A stretch of 64,000 bases of DNA from Harmothoe impar (lineage: Eukaryota > Annelida > Polychaeta > Phyllodocida > Polynoidae), in contig OX381720.1 of the NCBI GenBank assembly GCA_947462335.1, positions 60,350,233-60,414,232 on the forward strand. Reading direction: 5' to 3'. The notes under the pieces are model-generated. The model worked only from the letters and a program-made list of their open reading frames with translations. It searched no databases and had not been told where the DNA came from. Positions 1 through 10,739 of this stretch are shown here, in pieces; position 1 is the first letter of the stretch, and the number at the start of each line of letters is the position of its first letter. Made by a program: the position numbers and the translations under genes.

Positions 1-165
1 GAGAGAGACAGAGAGACAGAGAGACAGAGAGACAGAGAGACAGAGAGACAGAGAGACAGAGAGACAGAGAGAGACAGAGACAGAGACAGACAGAGAGACA
101 GAGAGAGGGGGAGAAAGGAAGAGAGAGGGCGAGGGAGAGGCTTAGAGACAGAGAATCAGAGAATG
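1..165. repeat. GAGACA purine microsatellite
   Basis: Near-perfect GAGACA/GAGA repeats run from the window edge and decay into G-rich purine sequence. A similar array lies at 59815-59965. The 5' boundary is outside the window. Confidence 0.95.
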
Positions 166-180
166 ATAGAGAGACGCAGA

Positions 181-714
181 GAAGGGACCATTTATACGTC
201 ACAAACCCCTCCAGAAATAGAAAAAGAATAAAATAGGAAAGAACAAAAGCATCAACCCAGCTGAGCGCAATTTCATGTAGCCCGGCCGTAGCACGAGGAT
301 CAAATAAAGCTGATAATAACGCACCTTATAATTACCTATTTATAACTGGAACCCATAAAATAAAACCAGTTCTCAACTAAGCAGTTTTGTAGCTGATTTT
401 AAAGCAGGCAGTATTGGCAGTCGAATTGCACTCTCAAAATTGGTCCATTTGAACTTTACTCCGCGCCTTTGTAAATGTCAAAGTGTTGCTAATCACCAAT
501 TGTTCCTGCGCCATGCCGCACAGAGGCAGAAAGGGATGGAATTCACCAAAACACACACAACTTAATCAATGGTTCAAAATGAAATGTAGCATTGGGAAAT
601 ATCAACGTGTGCCAAGTTTATGTGTTTCCATCCGCTATAAATACTGCTACATATATTGGGGGTTTAATAACCATTTAAGGACCGCACCATACATTATTGT
701 AAGCTCATGTTTAT
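181..714. other. Gene-free AT-rich stretch
   Basis: I see no repeat or domain-bearing frame here. A short open frame at 483-749 runs into the first family A repeat copy and has no recognisable domain, so I do not call a gene. Confidence 0.5.
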
Positions 715-1390
715 TTGTCGTGGACTACTCACACAGCGCAGGCGAGTAACTCGCTAGTCTTGAGTCGGTGCGTCATGCAAACCCTTCCACAGTGTGTCAA
801 CTCAGACTACCCTGGCGAGTAACTCACCAAGGCTGCAATCATGCATCATGACGACCGATGTGCACAGTGTATTATTTAAGCATTTCTCTGCCGTTAAAGG
901 GTTTAATTGGCCTTTCCTGGAAGGCCCCTCACCCTGCGGGGTGTGATTTATTTATGCTGAGTTGGCACTAATCAGGGTTTTATGGCCATGGTTCACTGGG
1001 CGCCCCATGCACGGGGGGAGCTGTGACTTTAGGCTTAGAGCCCACTGCTGTTTAACTCTTCATAGGCCGCATACTGCTTTAATGTACCATGCCCTTTGTC
1101 GTCATGGTGCATGAACACAGCTCTGGTTTAATTTACCTGAGTTGCAGTCATACAACATGCAGCCAACTCCATCGCCTAAGTGCTGGCATGATGCATAAAT
1201 GCATGAATGCATCATGGCGACAAATGGAATAATGCACTGAAGCAGCGCGTGGTATTTAGAGGGCCAAATTAAACATCCATATTTAGCCCTTACGGGCCCA
1301 AGTGTGCACTGAATTATGAATATTTGAAAACCAATCGTGGATAGGTTGGTTGAAAACACCACAGCCTTCCGCATTCATTCCCTGCGTTGT
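715..1390. repeat. Interspersed repeat family A, copies 1-2
   Basis: The family A hallmark GGCGAGTAACTC is at about 745 and 812, followed by GCATCATGACGACC. A second, degraded copy occupies about 890-1390, with GTCGTCATGGTGCATGAA and ATGCATCATGGCGAC. Members recur at 1.9, 6.2, 23.8, 39.2, 46.6, 47.6, 52.3, 52.8 and 62.7 kb. The core is self-complementary, suggesting a miniature foldback element. Ends are poorly defined. Confidence 0.6.
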
Positions 1391-1840
1391 TTTCCCAAAT
1401 AAAAGATATATGGGTTAAATCACGGAAAGGGTACCATTTGGGGAGACAGTGAAAAATCACAAAACGTCATTTATATGTAAAACCATTTTATATAACAAGT
1501 CAATGTAGCCACACCTTAAGCCAAAGAGGAGAGAATATGCCAGATCATTTTTTTCAGAAATCATTTCCATAATTTTATATAGAAGTTTAATATATCACAC
1601 GAAAGACCAGCCTACATGTGACCAAAGCATTGTTTGCATTGTGCAAAATGTCACGTGCTTCATATATTAAGGATGGGTCAGAATTGGATTTCCAGCACAT
1701 AGATACAATAACAGGGTATCATATGGAGGGATGCCGTATTGCATAATTGCGATTTCTGAGATTCCCTTTTGTATCTATTGGTAGAATGGAGTAACTGGGG
1801 CTATGTGCCCAAACACTGGTTAAATACACGGGCCTATCAA
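1391..1840. other. Gene-free stretch
   Basis: AT-rich sequence with no tandem structure, tRNA-like box or open frame with a recognisable domain. Confidence 0.5.
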
Positions 1841-2100
1841 CCTTGATCACCCGGCAGCTCTAACCCTTTTTAATTAGACCAGCATGGTGCTTTAATGCAG
1901 GATCCATAAATGGGATGTGTGACTGCAGCACTGCGTGGCGAGTTACTCACCGGTGCTCCTGCCAAGTTGATGCGCTCCTGGAGGGAAGGCATCATGGCAC
2001 TCCCCAACACTGCATAACTGCATCATGCTAACACATGCACGTGAAGCCGGGAGGTATCATGCCGTCCTGAAAGGGTTAAGGCACCGTCCGATTAACCAGG
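1841..2100. repeat. Interspersed repeat family A, copy 3
   Basis: It contains GCACTGCGTGGCGAGTTACT near 1931 and terminal-type words (CTAACCCTTTTT at one end, GAAAGGGTTAAG at the other). Opposed TTAACCCTTT-like ends are seen in several copies of this family. Confidence 0.55.
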
Positions 2101-2185
2101 AGCAGCTCGCACCTTTAAAGGCCAGCACCGTCCGAGTCAATCAGAGATCTCACACACCCTGACCTATCCTACCCCCTACCCCCCT

Positions 2186-2510
2186 ACATCCCCCCCCCCC
2201 CCACCGGGAACTCCAGTATATACCTGCATTTATTTCATGGTGAATACGGCACTCCCATTGACTTAACCAAGTTCGGCCGTATTTAACACCCCCCGTGAAA
2301 TAACCCTTGTCTGTATTTCACAGCCTCTTAAATCATCAAAATTGTTGATTTACCCACTCTAAATTAGCTTTTTCAGAGTAATTAAGTGGAATTTTAACGT
2401 TTATTATCAATAATGGCATGAAATAAACACAAAGGAGCACTTGTATAATTCCCCACTGAGGGTTATTTCCCTCGGCTTCACCTCATGAAATAACCCTCAG
2501 TGAGAAACTC
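2186..2510. repeat. Poly-C run and small foldback with paired hairpins
   Basis: A C-run at 2191-2202 is followed by two imperfect hairpins. One is built on CATGGTGAATACGG / CCGTATTTAACACC (about 2237-2300). The other has arms CACTGAGGGTTATTT (2454-2468) and AAATAACCCTCAGTG (2488-2502). These may be the two ends of one AT-rich foldback element. Confidence 0.5.
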
Positions 2511-2639
2511 TACTCGTGCACCTTTGTCTATGTATATACACTAAATTCAGACCCATCTCGTCCACACTGTCCCTCCCGGGGTATAGGTGTGTACAGTGAA
2601 CTACAATGCGTGTCCATGCTACCGTACAGTCGCGAATTA

Positions 2640-2800
2640 GCGCCGGGGCGCTCTTCAATTTGGAGGGGCTTTGATATCCAAGACAGGTGCTTATTCAATA
2701 TCCTAATTTAGTGCTTAAGGAACATTTCAAGACCCTTGTACCCCCGGCGCTTATTCAAGACCGGCGCTCTTTCGAAACCGGCGCTTTATCGCGACGGTAC
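2640..2800. repeat. Degenerate GGCGCTTATTCAA repeat
   Basis: About five variants of GCGCTTATTCAA / GGCGCTCTTTCGAA occur here. A similar word is repeated twice near 46036-46065 (GTGTGCGCTTATTAGG). Origin unknown. Confidence 0.5.
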
Positions 2801-3040
2801 GTTATGCGCTTCTAGTAGTAGAGGGGAAGTAGGGATCTCTCCAGGCACTGGGCTACGTTAGTGCTCAACATAATTCAACCATAAAATTGTAAGAAAAATA
2901 TAAAATATTGTCATTATTATATCAACACCCATCTTGGTTCAGATTGCCCCTACCCTTTACCGGGTTACTCAGAGAGAGGGGGTGATGTCTGTAGGACTTG
3001 CCTGTCGACGCTGAACCAGTTGGGTTGAGTAGCAGTTAAC

Positions 3041-3163
3041 CAATAATGTATGGCTGACGGTGTCACAAGGGGTTGTATCACTCAATATCGGCACGAGTGC
3101 GTAGCACGAGTGACGATATTGAGTGATACAACCCCGAGTGACCCGTTAGCCATACAATATTAG
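3041..3163. mobile_element. Miniature foldback element (hairpin MITE)
   Basis: Inner arms of 22 bp at 3069-3090 and 3114-3135 are exact inverted copies (they include GTATCACTCAATATCG). Outer arms continue as TGTATGGCTGACGG versus the complement of CCGTTAGCCATACA, so the inverted repeat spans nearly the whole 123 bp around a short loop. The ends are AT-rich with no clear target duplication. No coding capacity. Confidence 0.75.
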
Positions 3164-3360
3164 ATTTATTATACAATTTTTCAACTCAAATGTGCTTATT
3201 TACCTTTAAAATGTCCTAATTTCGCCATTTTGAAGGATATATAGGTAGACTAGATCGAGCAGGATGGGCGCCATGTTGTGGAACTCTTCAGTAGCGGAGG
3301 TGAGGAAGCAGAAGCTCTATACTTCAATATAGGCAGCGTTTCCCCAGCTCTGTACCATAT

Positions 3361-3475
3361 CAGCTGTGGCCGAGCGGTTAGCGCGGATTGCTCACACTCA
3401 AGGGATCCCCGGTTCGAACCTGAGGGTGGACCAGTGGAAACGTATCAATTTTAAAGGGCCTATATGTATGTGAAA
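3361..3475 (+). repeat. tRNA-derived repeat (SINE-like head)
   Basis: An A-box-like TGGCCGAGCGGTTAGCGCG is followed by a B-box GGTTCGAACC at about 3411, spaced as in a polymerase III promoter. The acceptor and anticodon arms do not fold into a convincing tRNA, and the 3' side runs into an A-rich tail (TGTGAAAAAAAA). A tRNA-derived SINE or tRNA pseudogene is more likely than a working tRNA. Confidence 0.5.
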
Positions 3476-3689
3476 AAAAACCCCTAAAATTATTTTAACG
3501 ACTAGGTAAATAAAGTCCAACTACAAAAATGTACTACCTTTATAGTAAAAAAGAAATTAGAAAAAAATATTGATTTTCAAAGAAATTATACCAAATGCCT
3601 TTTCTTCTGTAACTCGGTAAATAATGGTCCTACAGGGCTGGAAATCCGGCTGTAGACTCCTTGTTTCGCCGTCTCCCTCTACCAGCGCC

Positions 3690-3870
3690 TCCACGGCGTG
3701 GTGGTTAGCACGTAGGACTTCAAGTCTTGATGTAGCGTGTTCGAGTCTCCATGAAACCTCGGATTTTATGTGTGACGAAACTTCGGAATCGCTCAGTCCC
3801 ACCGGAAGAGTGCCGATATCCACCGGAAGAGTGCCGATATCCACCGGAAGAGTGCCGATATCACTAGATA
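3690..3870 (+). repeat. tRNA-like sequence plus three 21-bp repeats
   Basis: GTGGTTAGCACGTAGGACTT and GTGTTCGAGTCTCC resemble A and B boxes of a tRNA-derived element (3700-3752). They are followed by three tandem copies of a 21-bp unit containing CCACCGGAAGAGTGCCGATA at 3799-3861. Frames across this area on both strands are repeat translations without domains. Confidence 0.45.
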
Positions 3871-4191
3871 TCAGCACGGGGATATCACGTAAAAAGCACG
3901 ATGAGTCGTTCAATCGTATAATAACATACTGATATGAAACCAGTAATACCCAGGTGTATACGTGTTGTCCTACAGCCAACCCCCAAGGACGACCTCTGTG
4001 TGTCTCCACACAGCCTGTACGGGGTCTGGAAGCTGCAGGGGAGGATTGGGGAGGGGGGTTGTATGGGGGTTTGGCAGTGGGTGTAAAGGTGTCAGTCAGG
4101 TAGGTATACTGGGGAGGTATACAGAGGTCAGAGAGGTCAGAGAGGTATTCCGCATTAGCAAGATGTCCTGTGTACAGCGCCATGTTGATTG

Positions 4192-4780
4192 GTACCAGTG
4201 TAACCAGTGTAACCTCCAGCAACCAGCTCAGCCAAATCTCAGGTCCTAGATTGGGGTACAAACAGGGTGTGAGTATTGTGAGTGGGTTGTACCTGGGCAT
4301 TACTTATGTCACCTGTCCCTCATAGAGTAATGGTTAGCATGGTGGATTCATGATGCAGAAGTCCTAAGCTCAAATCCCTCCCAGGCCACATCTTGTCACC
4401 ATACCATTAACAACCAATATCTTTTCTTATTTATCTTTTGAAGAAATAGGAATAAAAGATTTTTTCAAAGACTATTGATATTTCTTTGATATCATTTCAA
4501 GGTTGTTACTCACTTCTACCTATCGAAGCAAAATATATTTGATATATAAGGATATAAATTCATGGTATCGTCACCAAGATATGACTTGACAGGGATTTGA
4601 CCTTAGGTCCTCTGCATCATGAATCCACCATGCTAACCGCTACTCTATGAGGGACAGGTGACATAAGGAATGCCCAGGTACAACCCACTCACAATACTCG
4701 CACCCTGTTTGTACCCTAATCTCGGACCTGAGATTTGGCTGAACTGGTTGCTGGTGACAAGGGGGACACAATTGGTACCA
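4192..4780. mobile_element. Large foldback element with about 200-bp inverted arms
   Basis: The left arm (about 4192-4420) and right arm (about 4565-4780) are diverged inverted copies. Both contain GCATGGTGGATTCATGATGC and its complement, the sequence around CCAGCAACCAG, and ACAAACAGGGTG. Each arm includes a tRNA-like A box (TAATGGTTAGCATGGTGG) and a B-box-like CTCAAATCCC. It is therefore either a foldback DNA element or two opposed copies of a tRNA-derived repeat. The 145-bp centre is AT-rich and non-coding. Confidence 0.7.
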
Positions 4781-4839
4781 GAGCAACACCTGGTGGCAGC
4801 ACCAGTATCTCGCTAGTACCTAATAGGAGACTGATCCTT

Positions 4840-5155
4840 AAACCCCCATCCCCCCATTGGACCCCATCTCTTGAGGGGGGGGGGGGCAGGGGGCGTCCGA
4901 TTCGGTCCCATCCCCCCCCCCCCCACAATCTACCCCCCCCCCCCCGCTTGTTGTTAAAAAATGACCACTCCCTTAAAAGGTTAACTCCAGGTAGCCCACC
5001 TTTGTGTATAGAGGGTAGTCAGGTGTGTGTGTGTGTGGGGGGGGGGGGGTCTGATTTAGATACATCAATAAGTACGGCAGTGGTACAGGATGAGATCTAC
5101 GTGATCCAAATACCATAACACCCCCCCTCCCTTATACAAGTAGCCGCGTCAATAC
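4840..5155. repeat. Poly-G/poly-C clusters
   Basis: Homopolymer runs of 9-14 G or C lie at about 4876-4886, 4912-4924, 4932-4944 and 5037-5050, with a GT microsatellite at 5022-5036. No gene. Confidence 0.8.
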
Positions 5156-5350
5156 ATCACCACTGACCACAGTCCTATAGGGCCGTAGACTCATAACCAG
5201 TGGGTCCGCCATTTTAAATTTCGCTGGGTGCCCTGACTGGTACCTTGTCCCTGGGTAACTATCACTTCCAGGGACACACTTGTACTCAGCCTATCAGCTC
5301 TTATCATTGCCGGCCGCCGCAACCAGCTACAGTGCCGCCTAAGCCTTATA
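5156..5350 (+). repeat. Interspersed repeat family C, copy 1
   Basis: It shares ordered words with 46195-46385 in the same orientation: GTGGGTC-GCCATTTTA-ATTTCGCTGG, a GGGACA word, TCAGCTCTTATCA versus TCAGCGCTTATCA, GGC-GCCGCAA, and CTAAGCC-TATACAC. About 190 bp, non-coding. Confidence 0.65.
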
Positions 5351-5429
5351 CACAGGTACAGGCCTCCAGATGCACACACATACTATTAGTATTTAGAACA
5401 GGTACCTTGGGGTGATGATATTTTGTGAG

Positions 5430-5924
5430 GAGGGGACGACATGTTTCCCCCCCCCCCCCGGAGGGTTGGAAATGGGCGCGCACAATATGTAACAATCTCA
5501 CGGTCAGATTGGGAGATTTTGGGATTGGAATATTTAGGGGTATCCACTTCATTACCGACATTACCTTTTGTTGATCCCATTTTATATGGGCTAATATTTT
5601 TTTGTAAAAATAGGACCGGTCCTAATTTTCAACCCCCAGTCAGATAAATAGGTAGGTATAAATTATAAGTTTTGAAAGGAAAGATTATACCGTATAATCT
5701 TTCCTTTCCACACGTGACCATATTTCTTTCAGAAGAAGTAGAATTAATAGAAATAGGCAGAAAGTCAGGACCGGGGGGGATGGGGGGGGGGGGGTGGTGA
5801 GTGCACCAGCCCGGGGGCTGTAGCGGCTACTGCCGGGTTCCATGAGGCCTCCCCCCGGTACAAGGAACACCTGGGGGGGGGGGGGTGAAGGTTGGCGTGG
5901 GAGAGGGCCTTAACCCTTTGAGGA
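5430..5924. other. Gene-free stretch with G/C homopolymers
   Basis: C-runs at about 5450-5460 and G-runs at about 5775-5793 and 5873-5885. A small inverted repeat around GGAAAGATTATAC / GTATAATCTTTCC lies at 5678-5706. Nothing else recognisable. Confidence 0.55.
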
Positions 5925-6120
5925 CAGGATACTTCTTTAATGCAGTACATGTACATGTATGCGGGACTAGTACATTGGGCTATGGGGGCCGCCATTTTGG
6001 CTCAGATCAATGCATTGTGGTTAGGTCCCCGACTCCAGAGCAGTGCATTATGGGTGAATTTCTTATCAGCACCTTTGTTCTAGGTGTGAGGGGAGGGGAT
6101 TAGCCTGATAAGGAGATGGG
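5925..6120 (+). repeat. Interspersed repeat family D, copy 1
   Basis: The same sequence occurs in opposite orientation at 61890-62125. Shared words include GGGGGCCGCCATTTTG (complement CAAGATGGCGGCCCCC), AATGCATTGTGGTTAGG, and CTAGGTGTGAGGGGAGGGGA. Confidence 0.75.
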
Positions 6121-6174
6121 GGTTTAGCCCCCGACTACCTGAGGTACCAGGATGGGCTAGTCCCGTATACCCGT

Positions 6175-6360
6175 TGTTGTCATGGTGCATGAATGCAGCC
6201 CTTGCGAGTAACTCACCAGTGCCGACTTTACGAGGTTAATACATTCCCCTAAGGTATATGCATCATGCATGGATGCAGCCCTGGTAAATAACACTCATGT
6301 ATCATTACGATAAACAGCATTAAAACAGTATGCGACCCTTGCAGGGCTGACCTTTGAGTG
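6175..6360. repeat. Interspersed repeat family A, copy 4
   Basis: TGTCATGGTGCATGAATGCA, GCGAGTAACTCACCAGTGCC and a second CATCATGCATGGATGCAGCC are the family A words, followed by a degraded tail. Confidence 0.6.
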
Positions 6361-7200
6361 TTTTGTTTAACCGAGTTGATGGACCAGGTGAATGGCAGTG
6401 ACCACTGAAGGGTGGTTTTTGCTCGCTTTGACCTTATTGAAACCGAAGGTCATTTATTTTAACACGGTTTGTTTGGAGTTCCTAGGTGGTCTATCCGCTT
6501 TGTAATAGATAATATGTTCCAATAAAAATCTTAGATCGTCGATACAAGTTTTAACGATGTAAAACTCCAGCGTTGATTCAAGATTCAAGATTCACGACTT
6601 TTTATCCAAACAAAATCACGGTTTTCAATACAATTTTCTAGCGTAGAAGAGCACGCTGTGGTGTGTACACGTCACATACAGGGCAATGTTTGAATATCAT
6701 AAGTAAAGTACTAGTAACAAGATATTGGCCCTTCTGGCAAATAAGTCTTTCGACATCGATAATTAAGACACCAAGTCCTATAGAGAATGTGACTTGAAGT
6801 AAATGCTGAGTGTTGATTCAATCACTGTGTCCTGGACGAGATGGGTTATAAATCAGTTAATGAATATAATCATATGAATGTAAATATAAGGTGTGCAGTG
6901 CTGGGACACTGTGCCCCGTCCGACCATGCACATTATTAATGTTATTATGTTATCGATCCCTGCTATAGTTAATCAATATTATGAAAGCTCTACCCTTTAC
7001 ATCCGCACTAATTGTAAACTACACATGAAGGGAAATGTACATACTAGACTACATAATACACTGTTGACTAATTCATTATATCAACATAATTAATGTTGAC
7101 CTAATTAGTAATGACCTAATTATACACGTCATGACCCCCCCCGACACACACACAAGAAAAAACAAACAAAAACGCTGAAAATCTTTTATATTATGGCATT
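6361..7200. other. Gene-free stretch with a possible retroelement tail
   Basis: AT-rich, no domain-bearing frame. Between about 6575 and 6625 a minus-strand GGATAAAAAGTCGTGAATCT ending in repeated GAATCTT resembles the 3' terminus of an L2/CR1-type retroelement insertion. The 66-residue frame at 6893-7093 has no recognisable features. Confidence 0.45.
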
Positions 7201-7214
7201 ACAGTAGGCCTACA

Positions 7215-7447
7215 AGCCATAGCGGGCGACTTGGAGAGTGGGCGACCTAGAAGATGGGCGACTTAGAGGGTTGGCGACCTAGAGAGTGGGCGACTTAGAG
7301 AGTGGGCGACTTGGACAGTGGGCGACTTGACCAGGAAAATTTGGACGAGTTGGTAGTGGACGAGTTGGTAGTGGACGAGTTGGTAAGTGGACGAGTTGGT
7401 AGTGGACGAGTTGGTAGTGGACGAGTTGGTAAGTGGACGAGTTGTCT
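7215..7447 (+). repeat. Two adjoining minisatellites (16 bp and 15-16 bp units)
   Basis: GTGGGCGACTTAGAGA-type units run from about 7215 to 7330. They are followed by GGACGAGTTGGTAGT units (some with an extra A) at 7338-7447. The arrays stay open in several frames and give Thr/Ser/Pro- or Val/Asp/Glu-rich peptides, which is a product of the repeat and not evidence of a gene. Confidence 0.9.
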
Positions 7448-8519
7448 GGATACCGACGCATTTACTCTCATTACAGCCGCTAGTTGTGTCTCTACTGGTA
7501 CAACTCTGTATGAGTAAAAAACAGAAAAAGAAATTCAATATATTTTTAATGAGAATCATCGCTAGGTGTTTCTTGAGTACATTAGCTCTGAATCTGAAAA
7601 GTCACGCTGCTTTTATGTCCATCAAACAGTCCAGTTTTGAACACCATGTCTACATCTTCTTATAATTAAAAGTCAGAGATATTATGTAAACGGTTGTATT
7701 TGAATCGGGGAAAGGAATGAAGTAAATTGCAAAGAAAATATGAAAATGTCTTTGGTTAAAAGTAACATATCGAAAAGAAGAAAGAGTATTTGTTTTTTGT
7801 TACATAACAATCGATCGCTTAATGGATAAGGTATGAAGATAATAAAGGACAATTATGACACGGGAGGAGTCTAAGTTTGACAATATTGTGGGGGGGGGGG
7901 GGGTCGGGGGGGGGGGATTAAGGGGGATTAAAGGAAATTAGGATAGTCTTTGTACTTCTTTAGGGGGCGGGGTGCAAAGAATGCCAAGCCGTTTGTTAAT
8001 TTAATGTAAAAGGCTCTGAGTTTTACTATACCTATAAAAGGGGGTCGGCCGCGATACATTTTAAACCTACTCTGTTGTGAAAAAAAGACTACGCAGTCGC
8101 TACGAGTGTGTGATGTAGATATAAAACAGAAAATAAACGGGAAAGAAGAGAAAATGGCATAAAACCAGTGGTTCACAAACTCATCCTTATCGTCCGACAC
8201 CTTGCACACAGACATAGAAAAAACACTAAATATGAAAAAAAAGCACAGCTGCGTTATTACACAATCATTGATGACGTCACACATGACTGCTTCGGGTTTG
8301 CTGTGCCAAGAGTCCTAGACCGCGGGCCGGGGGCCAAGACGTGGGTTGCCTTTTGTCAAATTGTGCATATCCACGTTAAATGAAGCGAGTCAAACATGGG
8401 ACATTTCTGGCACAAGCATGTAAAGTAGTATTACTTTATGTGAAACGTGGTGGGAGGAGTCATATCTATTATGTAACATGACGTCACTATATTAAGTTAT
8501 AATTGATTATGAGTATGAT
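7448..8519. other. Gene-free stretch
   Basis: AT-rich sequence with a G-run cluster at 7889-7916. Frames of 118 aa (minus, 7928-8284) and 92 aa (plus, 7387-7665) show no domain or conserved motif. Confidence 0.5.
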
Positions 8520-8646
8520 TATACTCTAGATATAAGTCTTTGGCGGAGCGGGAACAGCTCATAATTGTATGTTTATACATCAATATAAATTGTACGAGAA
8601 GATTCTGCCAAATAAAAAATTCCAAACTTGAACTTGAACTTGAACT
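8520..8646 (+). mobile_element. 3' end of a non-LTR retrotransposon
   Basis: A short 3'-UTR-like piece ends in CCAAATAAAAAATTCCAAAC followed by TTGAAC repeats. That is the usual form of a 5'-truncated L2/CR1-type insertion with a microsatellite tail. No coding part remains. Confidence 0.5.
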
Positions 8647-9319
8647 ATTGATTATGTGTACTTATTTATAACCAATTAACTGTGTGATGCGGTGAAGATA
8701 TAGATATAGGTGTGATTATGTATAGTATAATTCCGGGAGATGTACTGTTGATTACGTAACTGATATGATGCTACTGATTGATACAGGGTCATGCTGGCGT
8801 GTCCGTCCAGGGGCCTCATGAATATGAATGAGATTGCATACTAATGAGCACACCTTAAGGAGTTGCTGAAAGACTAATAAAGAATCAGATTGGTTTGAAG
8901 CATCCAGGTGTTCACATCGTTATTACTCTTGGACACATCTTAGTTTACAAGCAGCCCAGCATGTTGGTCAGGCTCCTTTGCCCGCCAACCCCGCCTCATT
9001 CTCGGGTGCAGAAACTCTGGTTACCAGGGAGAGGCAAAGGGTCTAGCTGTGTACTAGAAAAAATCACGGTTTTGCTATTTTCTCTTTAGATAATGGCATT
9101 AGAATATTGTTCATCTCAATTCTAAAGGATATTCTGAATATTTTTTCAGATTTTCCAATCCTTTTTGTTGTAAATACACTAGAATTCTTGCGATAAGGAT
9201 TTTGACACCTTTTACTAGTACATTGCCTATGAACAGTATCTATAGCAGATTATGCCGCGATTCTACTGTAGATTTACAATAGATTGCACTGTGTACCTAC
9301 ACTAACTACATGTTTTTAC

Positions 9320-9465
9320 AGTGAGCCCATCACACACTTACCAAAAAGTGAGCGCCACTGTCGCCAAAAGCACCCTCACCTAAAAATCTGGAACCGTCGG
9401 GCTTTCAGGTGAGAGTGGTCTCAGCGACAGTGACGCTCACCTTTTTGAGGGTGCAGACACTGAAA
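9320..9465. repeat. Inverted repeat around GCGCCACTGTCGC
   Basis: The left arm CCAAAAAGTGAGCGCCACTG (9341-9360, plus TCGC) pairs with the right arm GCGACAGTGACGCTCACC (9424-9441, then TTTTTG). Possible small foldback element. Confidence 0.65.
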
Positions 9466-9599
9466 TACCCCTGTACCTGGGTAAAACCTTCCTATAGTCT
9501 TATTATCATCTTATGTTCCATGTATAGTGTGTACTATGGCCACAAGGGGAAGCGACACACAGAAATGAGCATCACCGGGAGTAGCACACATACTACTAG

Positions 9600-9875
9600 G
9601 GCCAAAAAAAAGGCTGGTTTCCGGTAACATGGTTTGAGAAGCAAGGCCCGGCCGGCCGATTTTTCTATTTTTTACAGGTTTTTTTTTGCTTTTCACCATT
9701 TTAGGGCCCGGTTTTAGAGTTTTCGTCGTAATAAAATCCTTAATAATTGTCCAATTTACAAACCGTAAAAAACGGCAAATAGCAAAATTTCCCGACAATA
9801 AAAAGGGGGACCCGGCACTGTTTTGCTAGACCCGGTCGGGTTATCGGAAACAACCCTTCTTATTTTTGGCCTAGG
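9600..9875 (-). mobile_element. Interspersed repeat family E, copy 1
   Basis: Ends are GGTTTCCGGTAACATGG and an inverted GGGTTATCGGAAACAACCC, and the interior has GGCCCGGCCGGCCGA and GGCACTGTTTTGCTAGACCC. Copies 2 (10425-10625) and 3 (41098-41345) are in the other orientation, and a terminal fragment lies near 60465-60525. Short inverted termini and the absence of coding suggest a MITE. Confidence 0.7.
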
Positions 9876-10084
9876 GTGCTCGTTGTAACCATGCCAGCAG
9901 TGACGGCCTTACACAAGAGACCCCAGCCAATCTTAGTTCACAAACGCCTTTAGTTTACCCTAATGTGTATATCCTGCAGTGTACAGAGGAGGACAGGTTA
10001 TAAGGTATGTTGTACCATGTTCCCCCTGTGTGTCCTTGTGTGTTGTGACAGCTGGTGGACCTGTCCACTCTGTGACTAAGCCAT

Positions 10085-10125
10085 GCTGCATGTGTGTGTG
10101 TGTGTGTGTGGGGGGGGGGGGGGGT
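10085..10125. repeat. GT microsatellite and G-run
   Basis: GTGTGTGTG passes into a run of about 14 G. Confidence 0.9.
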
Positions 10126-10184
10126 CAAGGGTTGAGGGTTGCATGATGGGGTATAGATGGGGAGTTCCCATGTGGTATGTCGAT

Positions 10185-10400
10185 TTTGATAAATGGCTTT
10201 GACACATCTCCATGTCGCTTAATTTTTGAATTCATAAAGTATTTTTATTCATGAAATGATTTTCAAAAATGCTCATGTCCCATATCGATGTTCAGAAATG
10301 TCCCTGTCCCCTGTACTATCTTTTAAAGCCTCATGTCGCATGTCACCAGGCCCCATGTTAAACATTTTCAGGGCGTCGGGGGGGGGGGGGGGGCACCCTC
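10185..10400. repeat. Degenerate CATGTCGC/CATGTCCC repeats and poly-G
   Basis: CCATGTCGCTTAATTTTTGA, CATGTCCCATATCGATGTTC and CATGTCGCATGTCACC are diverged units about 60-70 bp apart. They resemble the complement of the TTAAAATCGACAGGCGACAT words at 25189-25550. A G-run follows at 10379-10394. Confidence 0.4.
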
Positions 10401-10424
10401 TTACCCTTTACTGTTTTACGGTCA

Positions 10425-10625
10425 GGCCAAATTAAAAAATAAGGGTTTGTTTCCGGTCACCTGACCGGGTCTAGCAAAATAGTGCCGGGTCAACCTCTTT
10501 TTTTTCCTTTTCTCCCTAGTTTTGCTACATGCCAGCAAAGAATAAATTAAAATAAAATTTAAAAAAATAAAGAAATCGGCTAGCCGGGTCTTGTTTGTAC
10601 TACCATGTTACCGGAAACCAACTAT
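10425..10625 (+). mobile_element. Interspersed repeat family E, copy 2
   Basis: Opposite orientation to copy 1: GTTTCCGGTCACCTGACCGG, GTCTAGCAAAATAGTGCCGG, CGGCTAGCCGGGTC and CCATGTTACCGGAAACCAAC appear in order. It lies about 115 bp upstream of the retrotransposon coding frame. Confidence 0.7.
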
Positions 10626-10739
10626 GTATAAAAGTTCATATATAGTTGATGGCTTTTTGACTCATAAGTGCTTATATATAACATCACCCCCCCCCCTGGG
10701 TCCCCCCCGTCGTCATACGATTTATAAACCACCACTTGG

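Noticed and set aside
483..749. 88-residue frame near the left edge
   Set aside because: Partly inside repeat family A, no domain, no splice or promoter signals.
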